A DNA stretch of 64,000 nucleotides from Ruminococcus sp. (GTDB taxonomy: Bacteria > Bacillota > Clostridia > Oscillospirales > Ruminococcaceae): assembly GCA_017525915.1 (NCBI GenBank), contig JAFXSC010000001.1, positions 1-64,000 of the forward strand. Reading direction: 5' to 3'. A program made the translations under genes and the position numbers. Under the pieces are notes generated by a model, which did not search any database, was not told where the DNA came from, and was given only the letters and a program-made list of their open reading frames with translations. How positions within the stretch are numbered: position 1 is the stretch's first letter; each line of letters starts with the position of its first letter. Below, piece after piece: positions 27,201 through 34,505 of this stretch.

Positions 27201-27508
27201 ATATTCAGAGAATCAGTTTTATTGATCCTAAAGGCCTATTAAGGGTAAGTCCTCATGATCCGAAACTCAGTTTTTACATAAAAATAAAAGAATTGCAACA
27301 ACGGCTTGCAAATACAGCTAAAGAAGGCACTGTGATTTTGAATTCATTTATTATGTCATCAACACATTCACTACAATTAGGAGAATTCCTTAATATGAAT
27401 AAACTTGAACGTGAGCAGAAACATATTCTTTCACTTGATAATGATGATTGTATTAAAAGAATGATAGAAATGATTGAAGATGATTCGTCACAAATTGTTT
27501 CTGAGTAA
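24254..27508 (+). CDS. Res-type helicase-endonuclease
   Basis: A 1084-residue protein with superfamily II helicase motifs: motif I YMCATGSGKTLIM, motif II VLVDEGHRG, motif V/VI SRKFSEGWNSWRVST and QLFGRGVRLRG. Near the carboxyl end, NFYPDFVLWI followed by RISFIDPKG fits a PD-(D/E)XK nuclease (Asp...Asp-x-Lys). This is the architecture of type III Res subunits, which move along DNA and cut when unmodified. It completes the operon of SNF2 helicase, Mod, Abi_C-like protein and Res. The second, SNF2-type motor makes the set unlike plain type III restriction. Confidence 0.88.
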   Translation: MAKKKQEIVRFNDRLLLFRFFLNRFGKDTLKGLAKDLNDIEYEGYDENQNTWFYVYLKRYCKDTGISADFLRMYDENICRHLQHINEKREDKVILKYFQYISLLFTEMYLDNYFFNTDQFINDLNEYIDKIDAESLGMNHFSHYSRDNMNKLAYMCATGSGKTLIMHINILQYLHYMKRAKRRNSSIDINKIIVLAPNEGLSNQHLEELTLSSISAKLFSKDIIGMAAEKNDVLIIDINKLKEENGVKTVSIDSFEQNNLVLVDEGHRGLTGDVWYDYRTRLSADGFSFEYSATFRQALQSQKSSDKKAKEELIDEYGKAIIMDYSYKYFYEDGYGKDYRIYNLKDNFHSDQQLLYLTGCLMSFYQQIKLYTVYKKEYTPFRIEKPLLVFVGNRVTAKISDAELTDVEEILAFIDTFVMNKNNSSINHIEMLITGNTGLNDAAGNELFYNDFTALENAIGIQTAEEIYYDVIRTVFNVETTPDIPRLHIVDMKQVDGEIGLKIGEMNPYFGVISVGDTSTLIKKCNSDHLITDTEEFASESMFRTINNKDSNINILIGSRKFSEGWNSWRVSTMGLINFAKGEGSQAIQLFGRGVRLRGYDGCLKRSHEATISIQIPKHLWVLETLTIFGVKAQYMEDFKKYLEMEDVPANETTYEFILPIKSRYDMVKGRGLQVIQLPERIRNNYKRLSKRIILSVPDDDFIGYLSKNRIVVDCCSKVQTIESGVSLHIESTTKERVIDNNYLSFLNYQRIYEELQQYKNEKKYYNIIINKYEFKKILSVTGWYGLIIPEKYMILDSIEAIENITDYAIMILKVYLDKFYTFNKAKWEAPFLEYHELSSNNNNIDLEYKIKYTSNYSDDSNAEQIRLFIDDIVTMIEKKGYIEGYEMSMNKDIILAFDFRKHLYTPLIKVLPGPLKIQVSPVPLNDGEKLFVDKLHDYFEENAAYFQEKEIYLLRNKSKVGMGFFEAGNFYPDFVLWIKEENIQRISFIDPKGLLRVSPHDPKLSFYIKIKELQQRLANTAKEGTVILNSFIMSSTHSLQLGEFLNMNKLEREQKHILSLDNDDCIKRMIEMIEDDSSQIVSE

Positions 27509-27519
27509 AACATCTGAGA

Positions 27520-27551
27520 ATTCCCCTATACTTACACAAGTATAGGGGAAT
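27520..27551. terminator. Bidirectional terminator, operon end / integrase 3 end
   Basis: 14-bp stem ATTCCCCTATACTT / AAGTATAGGGGAAT with loop ACAC between the converging Res gene and integrase 3. Confidence 0.85.
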
Positions 27552-27557
27552 AGTTCT

Positions 27558-28700
27558 TTATACCGACGGTTTCTCAAATAATGCTTCATCAAGCTTGTCA
27601 GCAGCTTCCTTTTCAACTTTTTTCAATACATGACTGTAAATGTCCATCGTAACCTGATAGCTTGAATGTCCTAATCGTTCCTGAGCCACTTTAGGTGAAA
27701 TACCTAAAGATAGCATAATTGTGGCATTGATGTGGCGCAGATCATGGAACCGCAGATGTTTTAAACCCTGAGCTTCAAGGAAACGGCGGAACTTTTGTGT
27801 AAATGAATCACTTTTGTATGGAGAACCATCTTTCTGACATATAATATAGTCATTATCATTAGCTTTTCTTTCTGTCTTGGTATCCCTTAGCAGAGTAAGA
27901 AGCGTAGCAGGTATCTGTATAGACCTCTTACCACTTTGAGTCTTTGGAGCTTTCGTGATTCTCTCGTTATTCACAGTAACAAGGTTCTCTTCAACAGAGA
28001 GATAGCCATTTTCAAAGTCAATATGTTTCCATTTCAGAGCAAGCAATTCACCACGGCGCAGTCCTATACATATCTCTATCATAAGCGGCAGATACATACT
28101 TGTACCTTTAGCACAGTCAAGCATATGCTCAACTTCTTCTATACTGTATACATCAGGATGAAATCTTTCCAGCTTCGGCATAGTAACGTTATCGCATGGA
28201 TTCTTAGGTATAAGCTCTAACATTACCGCCTTCTTCATAGCTGCCGACAGGTTAAGGAATATATTCTTTATAGTTTTAGGTGCCATTGGTTTACCAGTGA
28301 GTGGAGACTTCTTCTGTAAAGAGAATATCCACTTCTGAACATCAATGTTCTTAACCTGCTGCAAATACATATCACCAAATACCGGAATAATATAGTTCTC
28401 AGTCTGGACAACATAATGCTGAACAGTAGTAGGAGAAAGCTGATCTTTAATATACAGTTCAATCCATTGATGAATAAAATCCTTAACAGTGATCTTGCTA
28501 TCCTTAGTAAATGTGCGGTTTTCAAGCTCATTAATGAAGTTACGCATAGCTTTCTCAGCTTCCTTCTTACTTCCTTTAACCGTCCTGTAAAACCTCTTAC
28601 GTTTTCCTGTAGAGAACCCCGCTTCTTCCTCAGCAACTATCTGATAGGTAGTAATACCTGACTTTGATTCTCTTTTTCTTAAATGTGCTGTAAATGGCAT
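27558..28700 (-). CDS. Tyrosine recombinase/integrase 3
   Basis: A 380-residue tyrosine recombinase. The amino end differs from integrases 1 and 2 (MPFTAHLRKRESKSGITTYQ). The catalytic domain has Arg in EICIGLRRGELLALKW, FHDLRHINATIML (His-x-x-Arg), LGHSSYQVTM and Tyr in DIYSHVLKK. Start 28700 has AAGGAGG ahead. It is the only integrase inside the 36-kb island, so it may have driven island insertion in tRNA-fMet; but it sits in the middle beside the restriction operon, so it may instead belong to a nested element. Confidence 0.92.
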   Translation of the reverse strand: MPFTAHLRKRESKSGITTYQIVAEEEAGFSTGKRKRFYRTVKGSKKEAEKAMRNFINELENRTFTKDSKITVKDFIHQWIELYIKDQLSPTTVQHYVVQTENYIIPVFGDMYLQQVKNIDVQKWIFSLQKKSPLTGKPMAPKTIKNIFLNLSAAMKKAVMLELIPKNPCDNVTMPKLERFHPDVYSIEEVEHMLDCAKGTSMYLPLMIEICIGLRRGELLALKWKHIDFENGYLSVEENLVTVNNERITKAPKTQSGKRSIQIPATLLTLLRDTKTERKANDNDYIICQKDGSPYKSDSFTQKFRRFLEAQGLKHLRFHDLRHINATIMLSLGISPKVAQERLGHSSYQVTMDIYSHVLKKVEKEAADKLDEALFEKPSV

Positions 28701-28758
28701 AATATAGCCTCCTTTTTGCAATTTTATAACATAATGTTCGGCGTGCCATTATAAAAAA

Positions 28759-28789
28759 ATTCGGGAACAAAATTTACTGTTCCCGAATC
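28759..28789. terminator. Terminator after cassette 2
   Basis: 11-bp stem ATTCGGGAACA / TGTTCCCGAAT; A-rich on one side and T-rich on the other. It ends the minus-strand cassette and could act both ways. Confidence 0.8.
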
Positions 28790-28798
28790 ATTTTTTCA

Positions 28799-29104
28799 TC
28801 AATATTCCTCAGCTAAAAGCATCGTAGAGATATGCTTATCCTCGTCCTCATAGTAATCGTCGATAACATAGATTTTGGCAGTTATCGGTCTTTCGACGAC
28901 TGTAAGAATGTAGGTCTTATCATACTCAGGCTCCTCGGAATAGTGATGTATCACCTGCATACCGTTTTCGATTTTCATGTCAAAAACCTGGAAATAGTCC
29001 TTCGGAGCAGGCATATTTGCGATAGTCTCCCAGATGAACAATTGCAGTTCGATAGGTACGCTTTCGTGTACACCTCTGGTCATATACTTATCCCCTTCAA
29101 ACAT
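28799..29104 (-). CDS. DUF960-like protein, cassette 2
   Basis: About 101 residues, clear paralog of the protein at 334-618 (shared IELQLFIWE, NMPAPKDYFQVFD, YSEEPEYDKTYIL, PITAKIYVIDD). The ATG at 29104 overlaps the upstream stop (TGATG); an internal ATG at 29083 (MTRGVHESV) with GAAGGGGAT ahead is an alternative start matching family length. Last gene of cassette 2. Confidence 0.75.
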   Translation of the reverse strand: MFEGDKYMTRGVHESVPIELQLFIWETIANMPAPKDYFQVFDMKIENGMQVIHHYSEEPEYDKTYILTVVERPITAKIYVIDDYYEDEDKHISTMLLAEEY

Positions 29105-29424
29105 CACAGACACCTCTCTTCTATAGCAGCCTTTGCATCGTCACTATAAGGTATGTATATATCCTCACTGTAGCCGTCGGAAGCCGCCCATACTGTATGA
29201 ATCCATATTGCATTATCAAGTAATATTTCTTCAAAGAATTCAAGATTCTTATCGTTAAAGTAATCATATTCACTCTCAGAAAGAAGTCTTACAGAAAACA
29301 CATCACTAAAATCACCAAGACCATATTCGTTGATAATATTAGTAACTTTCTCTGTAAGATACTCTTTAAGAGATGTCGATATTTCGACGTTTTTAAGTGC
29401 ATCCAATGAATCTATCCTGACCAT
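29104..29424 (-). CDS. Unrecognised 106-residue cassette 2 protein
   Basis: Starts [20 protein letters not shown]; acidic, no membrane span, contains [28 protein letters not shown] lies just ahead. No equivalent is seen in cassette 1. Its stop overlaps the start of the DUF960 gene, so the two are translated together. Confidence 0.65.
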   Translation of the reverse strand: MVRIDSLDALKNVEISTSLKEYLTEKVTNIINEYGLGDFSDVFSVRLLSESEYDYFNDKNLEFFEEILLDNAIWIHTVWAASDGYSEDIYIPYSDDAKAAIEERCL

Positions 29425-29425
29425 T

Positions 29426-29506
29426 TTACCTCCTCCTTTTAAACAGTGTGAGAATATCCATTGCACATGAAACGCCTCTTAGAAACAGATCAATTGCAGC
29501 ATTCAT
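29426..29506 (-). CDS. Possible 26-residue peptide
   Basis: Tiny frame [19 protein letters not shown] ending in LFKRRR. The start overlaps the preceding tiny gene by ATGA, and GGGAGG lies 10 bases ahead. Its Arg/Lys end encodes the ribosome site (AGGAGGAGG) of the next gene, so translation here could simply feed that gene. Confidence 0.4.
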   Translation of the reverse strand: MNAAIDLFLRGVSCAMDILTLFKRRR

Positions 29507-29598
29507 ATAGTTCTCGCCCTCCCATTATAGTATTCAAGTGCTATAGCAACTCCTCCGACAACAAGTGTCACAATAAGTCCTGCAACAAAGTATTCCAT
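29503..29598 (-). CDS. 31-residue membrane peptide, cassette 2
   Basis: MEYFVAGLIVTLVVGGVAIAL, then a basic end (NGRARTI). One predicted membrane helix of small residues with GGAGG ahead. It occupies the place next to the amidotransferase gene, as the 52-residue membrane protein does in cassette 1, though the sequences are not clearly similar. Confidence 0.55.
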   Translation of the reverse strand: MEYFVAGLIVTLVVGGVAIALEYYNGRARTI

Positions 29599-29616
29599 AA
29601 TTTTTCCTCCTTTATT

Positions 29617-30579
29617 TTAACGCTGATACAGCGTTTTGATCTCTTCCATAGCCTGTTCAAACAGGTCATGATCCATTAACATTTCTTCGACTTCATCACT
29701 GCTGTAACCGAACTCAAAGAGTAATTCAACATCCTCTCTATCGACCCCATAACACCCGCAGATCATGAGAAGATCATTCTCATACTCCTCGTCAGTTTTT
29801 TCTAAACCGTACCACTCATACCAGTCCGTAAGTCGGTAATTATTGAAGCTGTAATGACGCTCGACTTCTTCAAACGTAATTACAGAAATTCTTCCGTCAC
29901 TATCAATACGAACTATATCACCTGTGTTGATTTTTACATTTTCACATTCTGCTGAGAATCTCGCTGACTTCATAGCATTTTTGAGAATATCCGCAGTAGA
30001 CGCATAGATATAGAGTCCATACTCAGGAAAATGCAGAAGTGTTATAGGATTACTTCCCCTAACGAGAAAGAGGGTATTATCGTCCCTCAGAACAGTAAAA
30101 ACAAAGCTACCATACACAGTCTCAGCCATAGTCCTTATACTGTTTCCGTCCACGATATTCTGCTGCTCAATCAGCTGAACTGCAACATAGCTATCGGTCT
30201 CGACCTCAGTATTAGGAAGTTGCTTTTCACTCTTTAACTCCCTGTCGTTGTAAATTATACCATTGTGTGCAAGAGCGAAATTGTGGCTATCTGTTGAGCC
30301 TACAAATGGGTGATTGTTGTAGTTGAACTTTTCATTTCCCTGCGTTGTAAGGCGGTTGTGACCTATCAGCGCAGTAGTTTCTTTCGGAAAATACAAGTGA
30401 ACTTTATGTGCAGGTTTAGCCTTTTTGAATGTAATAATTTTACCATTGTTGATGTAACTAATACCTGTTGCATCAGTACCACGAATCTCAGCAGCTATTG
30501 AAATTTCACGCAACAATTTCGTCAGGACTTTGTGCGGAATTTTCTTACCATAATTAAGGAATCCGTATATAGCACACAT
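29617..30579 (-). CDS. Stand-alone class II glutamine amidotransferase, cassette 2
   Basis: A 320-residue protein, paralog of 1946-2926. Catalytic Cys2 is in MCAIYGFLNYG; other signatures are EIRGTDATGISY, GHNRLTTQG, NNHPFVG and ALAHNGIIYND. One difference is GHNR in place of GHTR. It would free ammonia for the amidoligase upstream. The carboxyl acidic tail (YGVDREDVELLFEFGYSSDE) is the most conserved part between the copies outside the glutaminase core. Start 30579 is 2 bases after the DUF4314 stop. Confidence 0.88.
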   Translation of the reverse strand: MCAIYGFLNYGKKIPHKVLTKLLREISIAAEIRGTDATGISYINNGKIITFKKAKPAHKVHLYFPKETTALIGHNRLTTQGNEKFNYNNHPFVGSTDSHNFALAHNGIIYNDRELKSEKQLPNTEVETDSYVAVQLIEQQNIVDGNSIRTMAETVYGSFVFTVLRDDNTLFLVRGSNPITLLHFPEYGLYIYASTADILKNAMKSARFSAECENVKINTGDIVRIDSDGRISVITFEEVERHYSFNNYRLTDWYEWYGLEKTDEEYENDLLMICGCYGVDREDVELLFEFGYSSDEVEEMLMDHDLFEQAMEEIKTLYQR

Positions 30580-30580
30580 A

Positions 30581-30805
30581 TCACTCAGCCTCCTTTCCGA
30601 TAACTTCAAATGAATCAGCATCAGGACAAATGCCGAGACTTCTTCCGTTGTCCCATTTCATGTGCAGAGTTCCCACATCGTCAACGTAAGCAACTGTTCC
30701 GGTCATACCATTTTCGATTGGAGAATAAGGATCGTCCATGTGAATAAGTCGAATTCTTGTACCGGCAGGGTAAGCCTTCTTGTAGTATTCAGCCTTGTTC
30801 ATCAT
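30581..30805 (-). CDS. DUF4314-like small protein
   Basis: A 74-residue beta-rich protein fitting DUF4314: YPAGTRIRLIHMDDPYSP, GMTGTVAYVDDVGTLHMKWD, then LGICPDADSFEVI, an SH3-like barrel pattern. The start overlaps the amidoligase stop (ATGATG). No biochemical role known to me; it is encoded with amidoligase cassettes here and may be a binding subunit. Confidence 0.78.
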   Translation of the reverse strand: MMNKAEYYKKAYPAGTRIRLIHMDDPYSPIENGMTGTVAYVDDVGTLHMKWDNGRSLGICPDADSFEVIGKEAE

Positions 30806-31893
30806 ACATCCTCCTCAACATTGACTTCATCATTGATATATAGGCGGCGCTCTTTAAGGTACTGTATCAACTCTGGATACTGAATATTGCTGACTAATTC
30901 CGACCATGAGAGTGATTCAAGCTCACTTTGGGACATAGAAAGAGCCACATCACAGATCGTATCAACGAACTGCAATGTGGCTATGAATGTGTTATATTTT
31001 AGTGTGCCTCTGAACAGGCGAAATTCGATCGTGCTGTAGTTGCAAAGATTTACTGCACTGTATCTGCCGTGATCGCTGCACTTGGCTTTCTTCAAAATTT
31101 CCTTGCCTGTTTTTTCGTAACCGTAACGAGCGCTCCAACGGTTCATGTTGTAGGTGCTGCGGCGAGAAAAACGAAACACCTCATTCCAATGCTTTTCTAT
31201 CAGGAACAGTATCTTTCCGATGACTTCTTCCTGCTCAGACTGATTATCTCCAAAAGCGTTCCTGTTAACATGGATATGCAGACCGCAGGTAGATGTCTGG
31301 TGTGAACGATAACCCATTTTGATAGCTTCATGCAGAACAGACTCCCAATCCATATCGTTCATATGATAGTTAAGATTCATCGGGTGGCTAACGATTTCAA
31401 AGCCGTCATCTATACTGCCGTCAGACTTGATGTAGATGTGTGCATGACGAGCATTGCCGACCTCTTTAAGAGTGCTTGCATTATCATCATCTTTACCGCC
31501 GCAGTCTACTTCAAGCTCAACACCGAGATAACGCTTGCCGTCACCGTAGAAAACAGGCTCAGGCTTATATGAATATTCCTCGATCTCGTCATTAAAATCA
31601 TCGTAGCAGCTATCACAGTAGGGATAATCGCCTCGCCAATTGACATTGTTGTCGTGAATGATACGATTACAACACTCACAGCGATGATAGTAGTCATTGT
31701 AGCAGGTCTCACAAAGGGTAATGTTATCGTCCTGTACCGAATCGTTGATCCAAATAGTCTCACCGCAGTGGTCACAGGTGGTACAATGCTCGTCAACACA
31801 GTCCTGACATAGAAACTGATCGTCTACCCATGTACCGTCCTCCTCTTTGATCTCTCGTCCGCAAATGTCACAGACTCTTGTGTTTTCTTCCAT
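30802..31893 (-). CDS. Zinc-ribbon amidoligase, cassette 2
   Basis: A 363-residue paralog of 672-1784. Zinc ribbons (CDICGREI, CQDC, CDHCGE, CETC, CECC, CDSC) occupy about residues 6-95. The amidoligase domain has LGVELEVD, IKSDGSIDDGFEIVSHPM, CGLHIHVNRNAFGD and TIEFRLFRGTLKY. Start 31893 has GGAGG ahead. The two copies are similar throughout yet clearly diverged, so the duplication is not recent; they probably arrived with separate elements. Confidence 0.86.
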   Translation of the reverse strand: MEENTRVCDICGREIKEEDGTWVDDQFLCQDCVDEHCTTCDHCGETIWINDSVQDDNITLCETCYNDYYHRCECCNRIIHDNNVNWRGDYPYCDSCYDDFNDEIEEYSYKPEPVFYGDGKRYLGVELEVDCGGKDDDNASTLKEVGNARHAHIYIKSDGSIDDGFEIVSHPMNLNYHMNDMDWESVLHEAIKMGYRSHQTSTCGLHIHVNRNAFGDNQSEQEEVIGKILFLIEKHWNEVFRFSRRSTYNMNRWSARYGYEKTGKEILKKAKCSDHGRYSAVNLCNYSTIEFRLFRGTLKYNTFIATLQFVDTICDVALSMSQSELESLSWSELVSNIQYPELIQYLKERRLYINDEVNVEEDV

Positions 31894-31916
31894 TTCAATT
31901 ACCTCCAAAAACAAAA

Positions 31917-31953
31917 AATTCCGATAAGGCTGGAAATAGACCTTATCGGAATT
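31917..31953 (-). terminator. Terminator before cassette 2
   Basis: 13-bp stem AATTCCGATAAGG / CCTTATCGGAATT followed on the minus strand by TTTTTTGTTTTT. It ends the PPDK/Sel1 transcript and separates it from the amidoligase operon. Confidence 0.88.
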
Positions 31954-32055
31954 ATAATACATATTTGATTTTTGGAGTAGATACAGACGGTGCAGAAAAC
32001 TGCTACTGCCTCTATCTGATTTTCTGAGAAGCCAAAGAAAAAACAAAGAGAATAA

Positions 32056-32337
32056 TCAGAATTTTTCCTTGAGGAATTCTATTGCTTCTTCACATCCTTG
32101 ATCTGCGGCTTGTTTAAAGTAACTCTTTGATTTTTTTCTGTTAGCTTCTACACCATAGCCATAGTAGAAGCAAAAACCTAAATTATACTGTGCTGGTGAG
32201 TATCCTTGATCTGCTGCTTTATGAAACCAAAAAGCTGCATTTCCTAAATGTTCTTCAACAACTTCTCCTTTCAAATACAAGAGTCCTAAATCATTTTGTG
32301 CTTCAGGGTATCCCTTTTCAGCATCTGATTTTGCCGA
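32056..32337 (-). pseudogene. Sel1-repeat tail in frame behind a TAG
   Basis: About 93 codons of Sel1-like repeat (AEKGYPEAQNDLGLLYLKG, HKAADQGYSPAQYNLGFCF, QAADQGCEEAIEFL) continue in the same frame as the PPDK-type gene, directly after its TAG stop. No good ribosome site or ATG is seen near its first codons (only TTG). So either the protein was once one chain and a nonsense change cut it, or TAG is read through in part. Sel1 repeats bind partner proteins. Confidence 0.65.
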
Positions 32338-34491
32338 CTAAAATATCCTTTTATTAGCTTCACTTTTAGTTATTAATCCTTCTTCATACAGTTGTTTTGA
32401 TATTTCTTGAGCAGCTTCAGATGTTCTATCTCCACGGCAAACATTCAACAAATATAGCAGACCGTTTTCGATTGTAAATTCCATATAAATCATATCTATA
32501 TAGTGCTTTTCAAACATATCTGCACATTGTTCTAACATAGGATAAAATGTTGGATTTTCCTTCTTAACCACATCGAGAGAAATTATTTTGCATTCTTCTG
32601 CAGAAGCATCATTTCCTTGTGCATTATAAGCGATTTGACCATCCAATGCTTTTTCACCAGTAATAGGACTTCGAGAGAAAAGAAGTCCTGTTCCGCTTTT
32701 ATCATTCAAATTACCGAAAACCATTTCCTGAACAATAACAGCTACTCCCCATGAAAATGGAATATCATTATCTCTTCTGAAAGCATTAGCTTCCGGATTA
32801 TCCCATGAACAATATGCAGCTTCAATTATTTCAAAAAGTTGTTCTTTAGGAGATTGTGGAAATTCACTATTTGAATAATCTTTATATATTTTTTTATACT
32901 GCTTTACAAGTTCATTTAAAGCTTCAACATTTAGATTTGACTCTTCTTTTACATTGTATCGCTTCATTAATTTATTCAAGGCATTTGTAAAATAGCTCTT
33001 ATCTATTCCTTTGACATTAACTCCATATGAGGTGATCAATCGTCTGTAACAATCCAACGCCCAGCGAGCCTTTTCCGGATTTTTTGAAAAACTCTCTACA
33101 ATTTCATCGTTAAAACCAACATTCAGAACTGCCTCCATTAAACTGGGAATCGAACCTCTGCAGCTTGTTCTGACTGAAAGGAAAAGAGGATTTGTCTTGT
33201 CTCCAAATTTCTTTCCCCTGTTTATTTCAAATTGTTTTAGTATTTCACTAATATCAGTTCGTATTTCTTTAGTAAAATGTCCTTCGTCATAATAATCTAT
33301 GCAGGCTTCTGTGTTTATAATGAATCCAAAAGGTAAAGGAATACCCATGTCGCATATTCTCACACAAGCTCTGCCTTTTGTTCCTATTGCTCCAACATCT
33401 TCACTATCAATGTCTGTGAACATATGAGCATAACGAGGCGTATAATTATCGTCTATATCATCATTAACTGTATCTGTGTTTTCACAGTAAGAAGAATTTG
33501 CATCAGTTAGTTCAGGTTCGCTTTCATTCATCCCTATCTGTAACGTACTAATTTCAACAATGCTGTTCTGCTTATTCTCGATGAAGCTTTCGGAAATATC
33601 TATGTAAGAAAACTCTGCGCTGTCGTCAAGTTCAAATTTTTCAAGAACTCTGTTTATGATAGTTTCTTTCTTTTTTGACATTTTCTCCATTTTAGGGAGG
33701 AAATGGTATGCTTCTATCATCTCCGCAAAAAGGTTAGCAGGGAAGTTCTCACGGAAATTGCAAAGTTCAAGATAGACTGTGCCGACTTTATCTTCTGGAA
33801 GGGAAAGTATCTCGTCAAGATAAGCGCTGACGGAAATACTGTCCTCGGAAATTATTCCTCGTTTTGTAAGCTCTCCTCGCAATATATCAAGCTTTCGTTC
33901 ATCTTCCAAAGTACGCTTATCAAGCTGTGAAAGAACGCAGCAAAGACCATACAGCTTGCTTTCATCGCTGTAACGTCCGAGCCTTATTTCTTCTATAAGC
34001 ATATGGAAGTTGTCAACGCTTTCTATTTTTTCATTAAGAGCTGTTACAAATTTGCCGAGCGACTGTAATGTTTCTTGCTGTATCTGCTGAATTTCAGCTA
34101 TCTGAGCCTTCATTACAAGCTGTTCGTTATAAGCCTCGTTCACCTGTGCGTATATCTGATTCATACGGTTTCCAAGACTGCAAATTACCTGCTGATCGAT
34201 ACAGTTCATCTGATAGCACTGCGCTACTGCCTGAGAAACATATGATACTACTTTATCTTGGTTTTTCTGAATCTCTGCTTTTGTAGCCTTGTTCTTACCG
34301 GAAACAGTTAATACCATACGCTTGAACCAGCCCTGCTTTTCCATAGCTTCAACACGGCTGTTGGTATCGTTCTGCAAATTAGTTATACCTTGAACAAGCG
34401 TTGTCATTTGTCCCATTATAGTTGTAAGCTGTGCAGGTGACTGCTGCACTAAAAATCTTATATCATCTCCGCTGATGACTGATGTTGGCAT
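32338..34491 (-). CDS. Coiled-coil protein with PPDK-type ATP-grasp domain
   Basis: A 717-residue protein. Residues about 1-180 are helical and coiled-coil, loosely like TelA; about 180-340 are helical. From about residue 355 on it matches the nucleotide-binding domain of pyruvate phosphate dikinase: GTKGRACVRICDMGIPLPFGF, LFLSVRTSCRGSIPSLMEAV, IPFSWGVAVIVQEMVFGN, SGTGLLFSRSPITGEK, and ENGLLYLLNVCRGDRT. The phosphohistidine swivel and PEP-barrel domains are absent, so ordinary PEP/pyruvate chemistry is not expected; phosphate may go to another target. GGGG site before ATG; stops with TAG, behind which Sel1 repeats continue in frame. Confidence 0.82.
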   Translation of the reverse strand: MPTSVISGDDIRFLVQQSPAQLTTIMGQMTTLVQGITNLQNDTNSRVEAMEKQGWFKRMVLTVSGKNKATKAEIQKNQDKVVSYVSQAVAQCYQMNCIDQQVICSLGNRMNQIYAQVNEAYNEQLVMKAQIAEIQQIQQETLQSLGKFVTALNEKIESVDNFHMLIEEIRLGRYSDESKLYGLCCVLSQLDKRTLEDERKLDILRGELTKRGIISEDSISVSAYLDEILSLPEDKVGTVYLELCNFRENFPANLFAEMIEAYHFLPKMEKMSKKKETIINRVLEKFELDDSAEFSYIDISESFIENKQNSIVEISTLQIGMNESEPELTDANSSYCENTDTVNDDIDDNYTPRYAHMFTDIDSEDVGAIGTKGRACVRICDMGIPLPFGFIINTEACIDYYDEGHFTKEIRTDISEILKQFEINRGKKFGDKTNPLFLSVRTSCRGSIPSLMEAVLNVGFNDEIVESFSKNPEKARWALDCYRRLITSYGVNVKGIDKSYFTNALNKLMKRYNVKEESNLNVEALNELVKQYKKIYKDYSNSEFPQSPKEQLFEIIEAAYCSWDNPEANAFRRDNDIPFSWGVAVIVQEMVFGNLNDKSGTGLLFSRSPITGEKALDGQIAYNAQGNDASAEECKIISLDVVKKENPTFYPMLEQCADMFEKHYIDMIYMEFTIENGLLYLLNVCRGDRTSEAAQEISKQLYEEGLITKSEANKRIF

Positions 34492-34505
34492 TATTATATC
34501 CCCTT

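Noticed and set aside
15134-27508. DISARM or BREX system
   Set aside because: No DrmB/DUF1998, PLD or BrxC/PglZ-type genes were seen; the Mod/Res pair points to a type III-like set.
32338-34491. Metabolic pyruvate phosphate dikinase
   Set aside because: Only the ATP-grasp part is present; the catalytic His swivel and PEP-binding barrel are missing.
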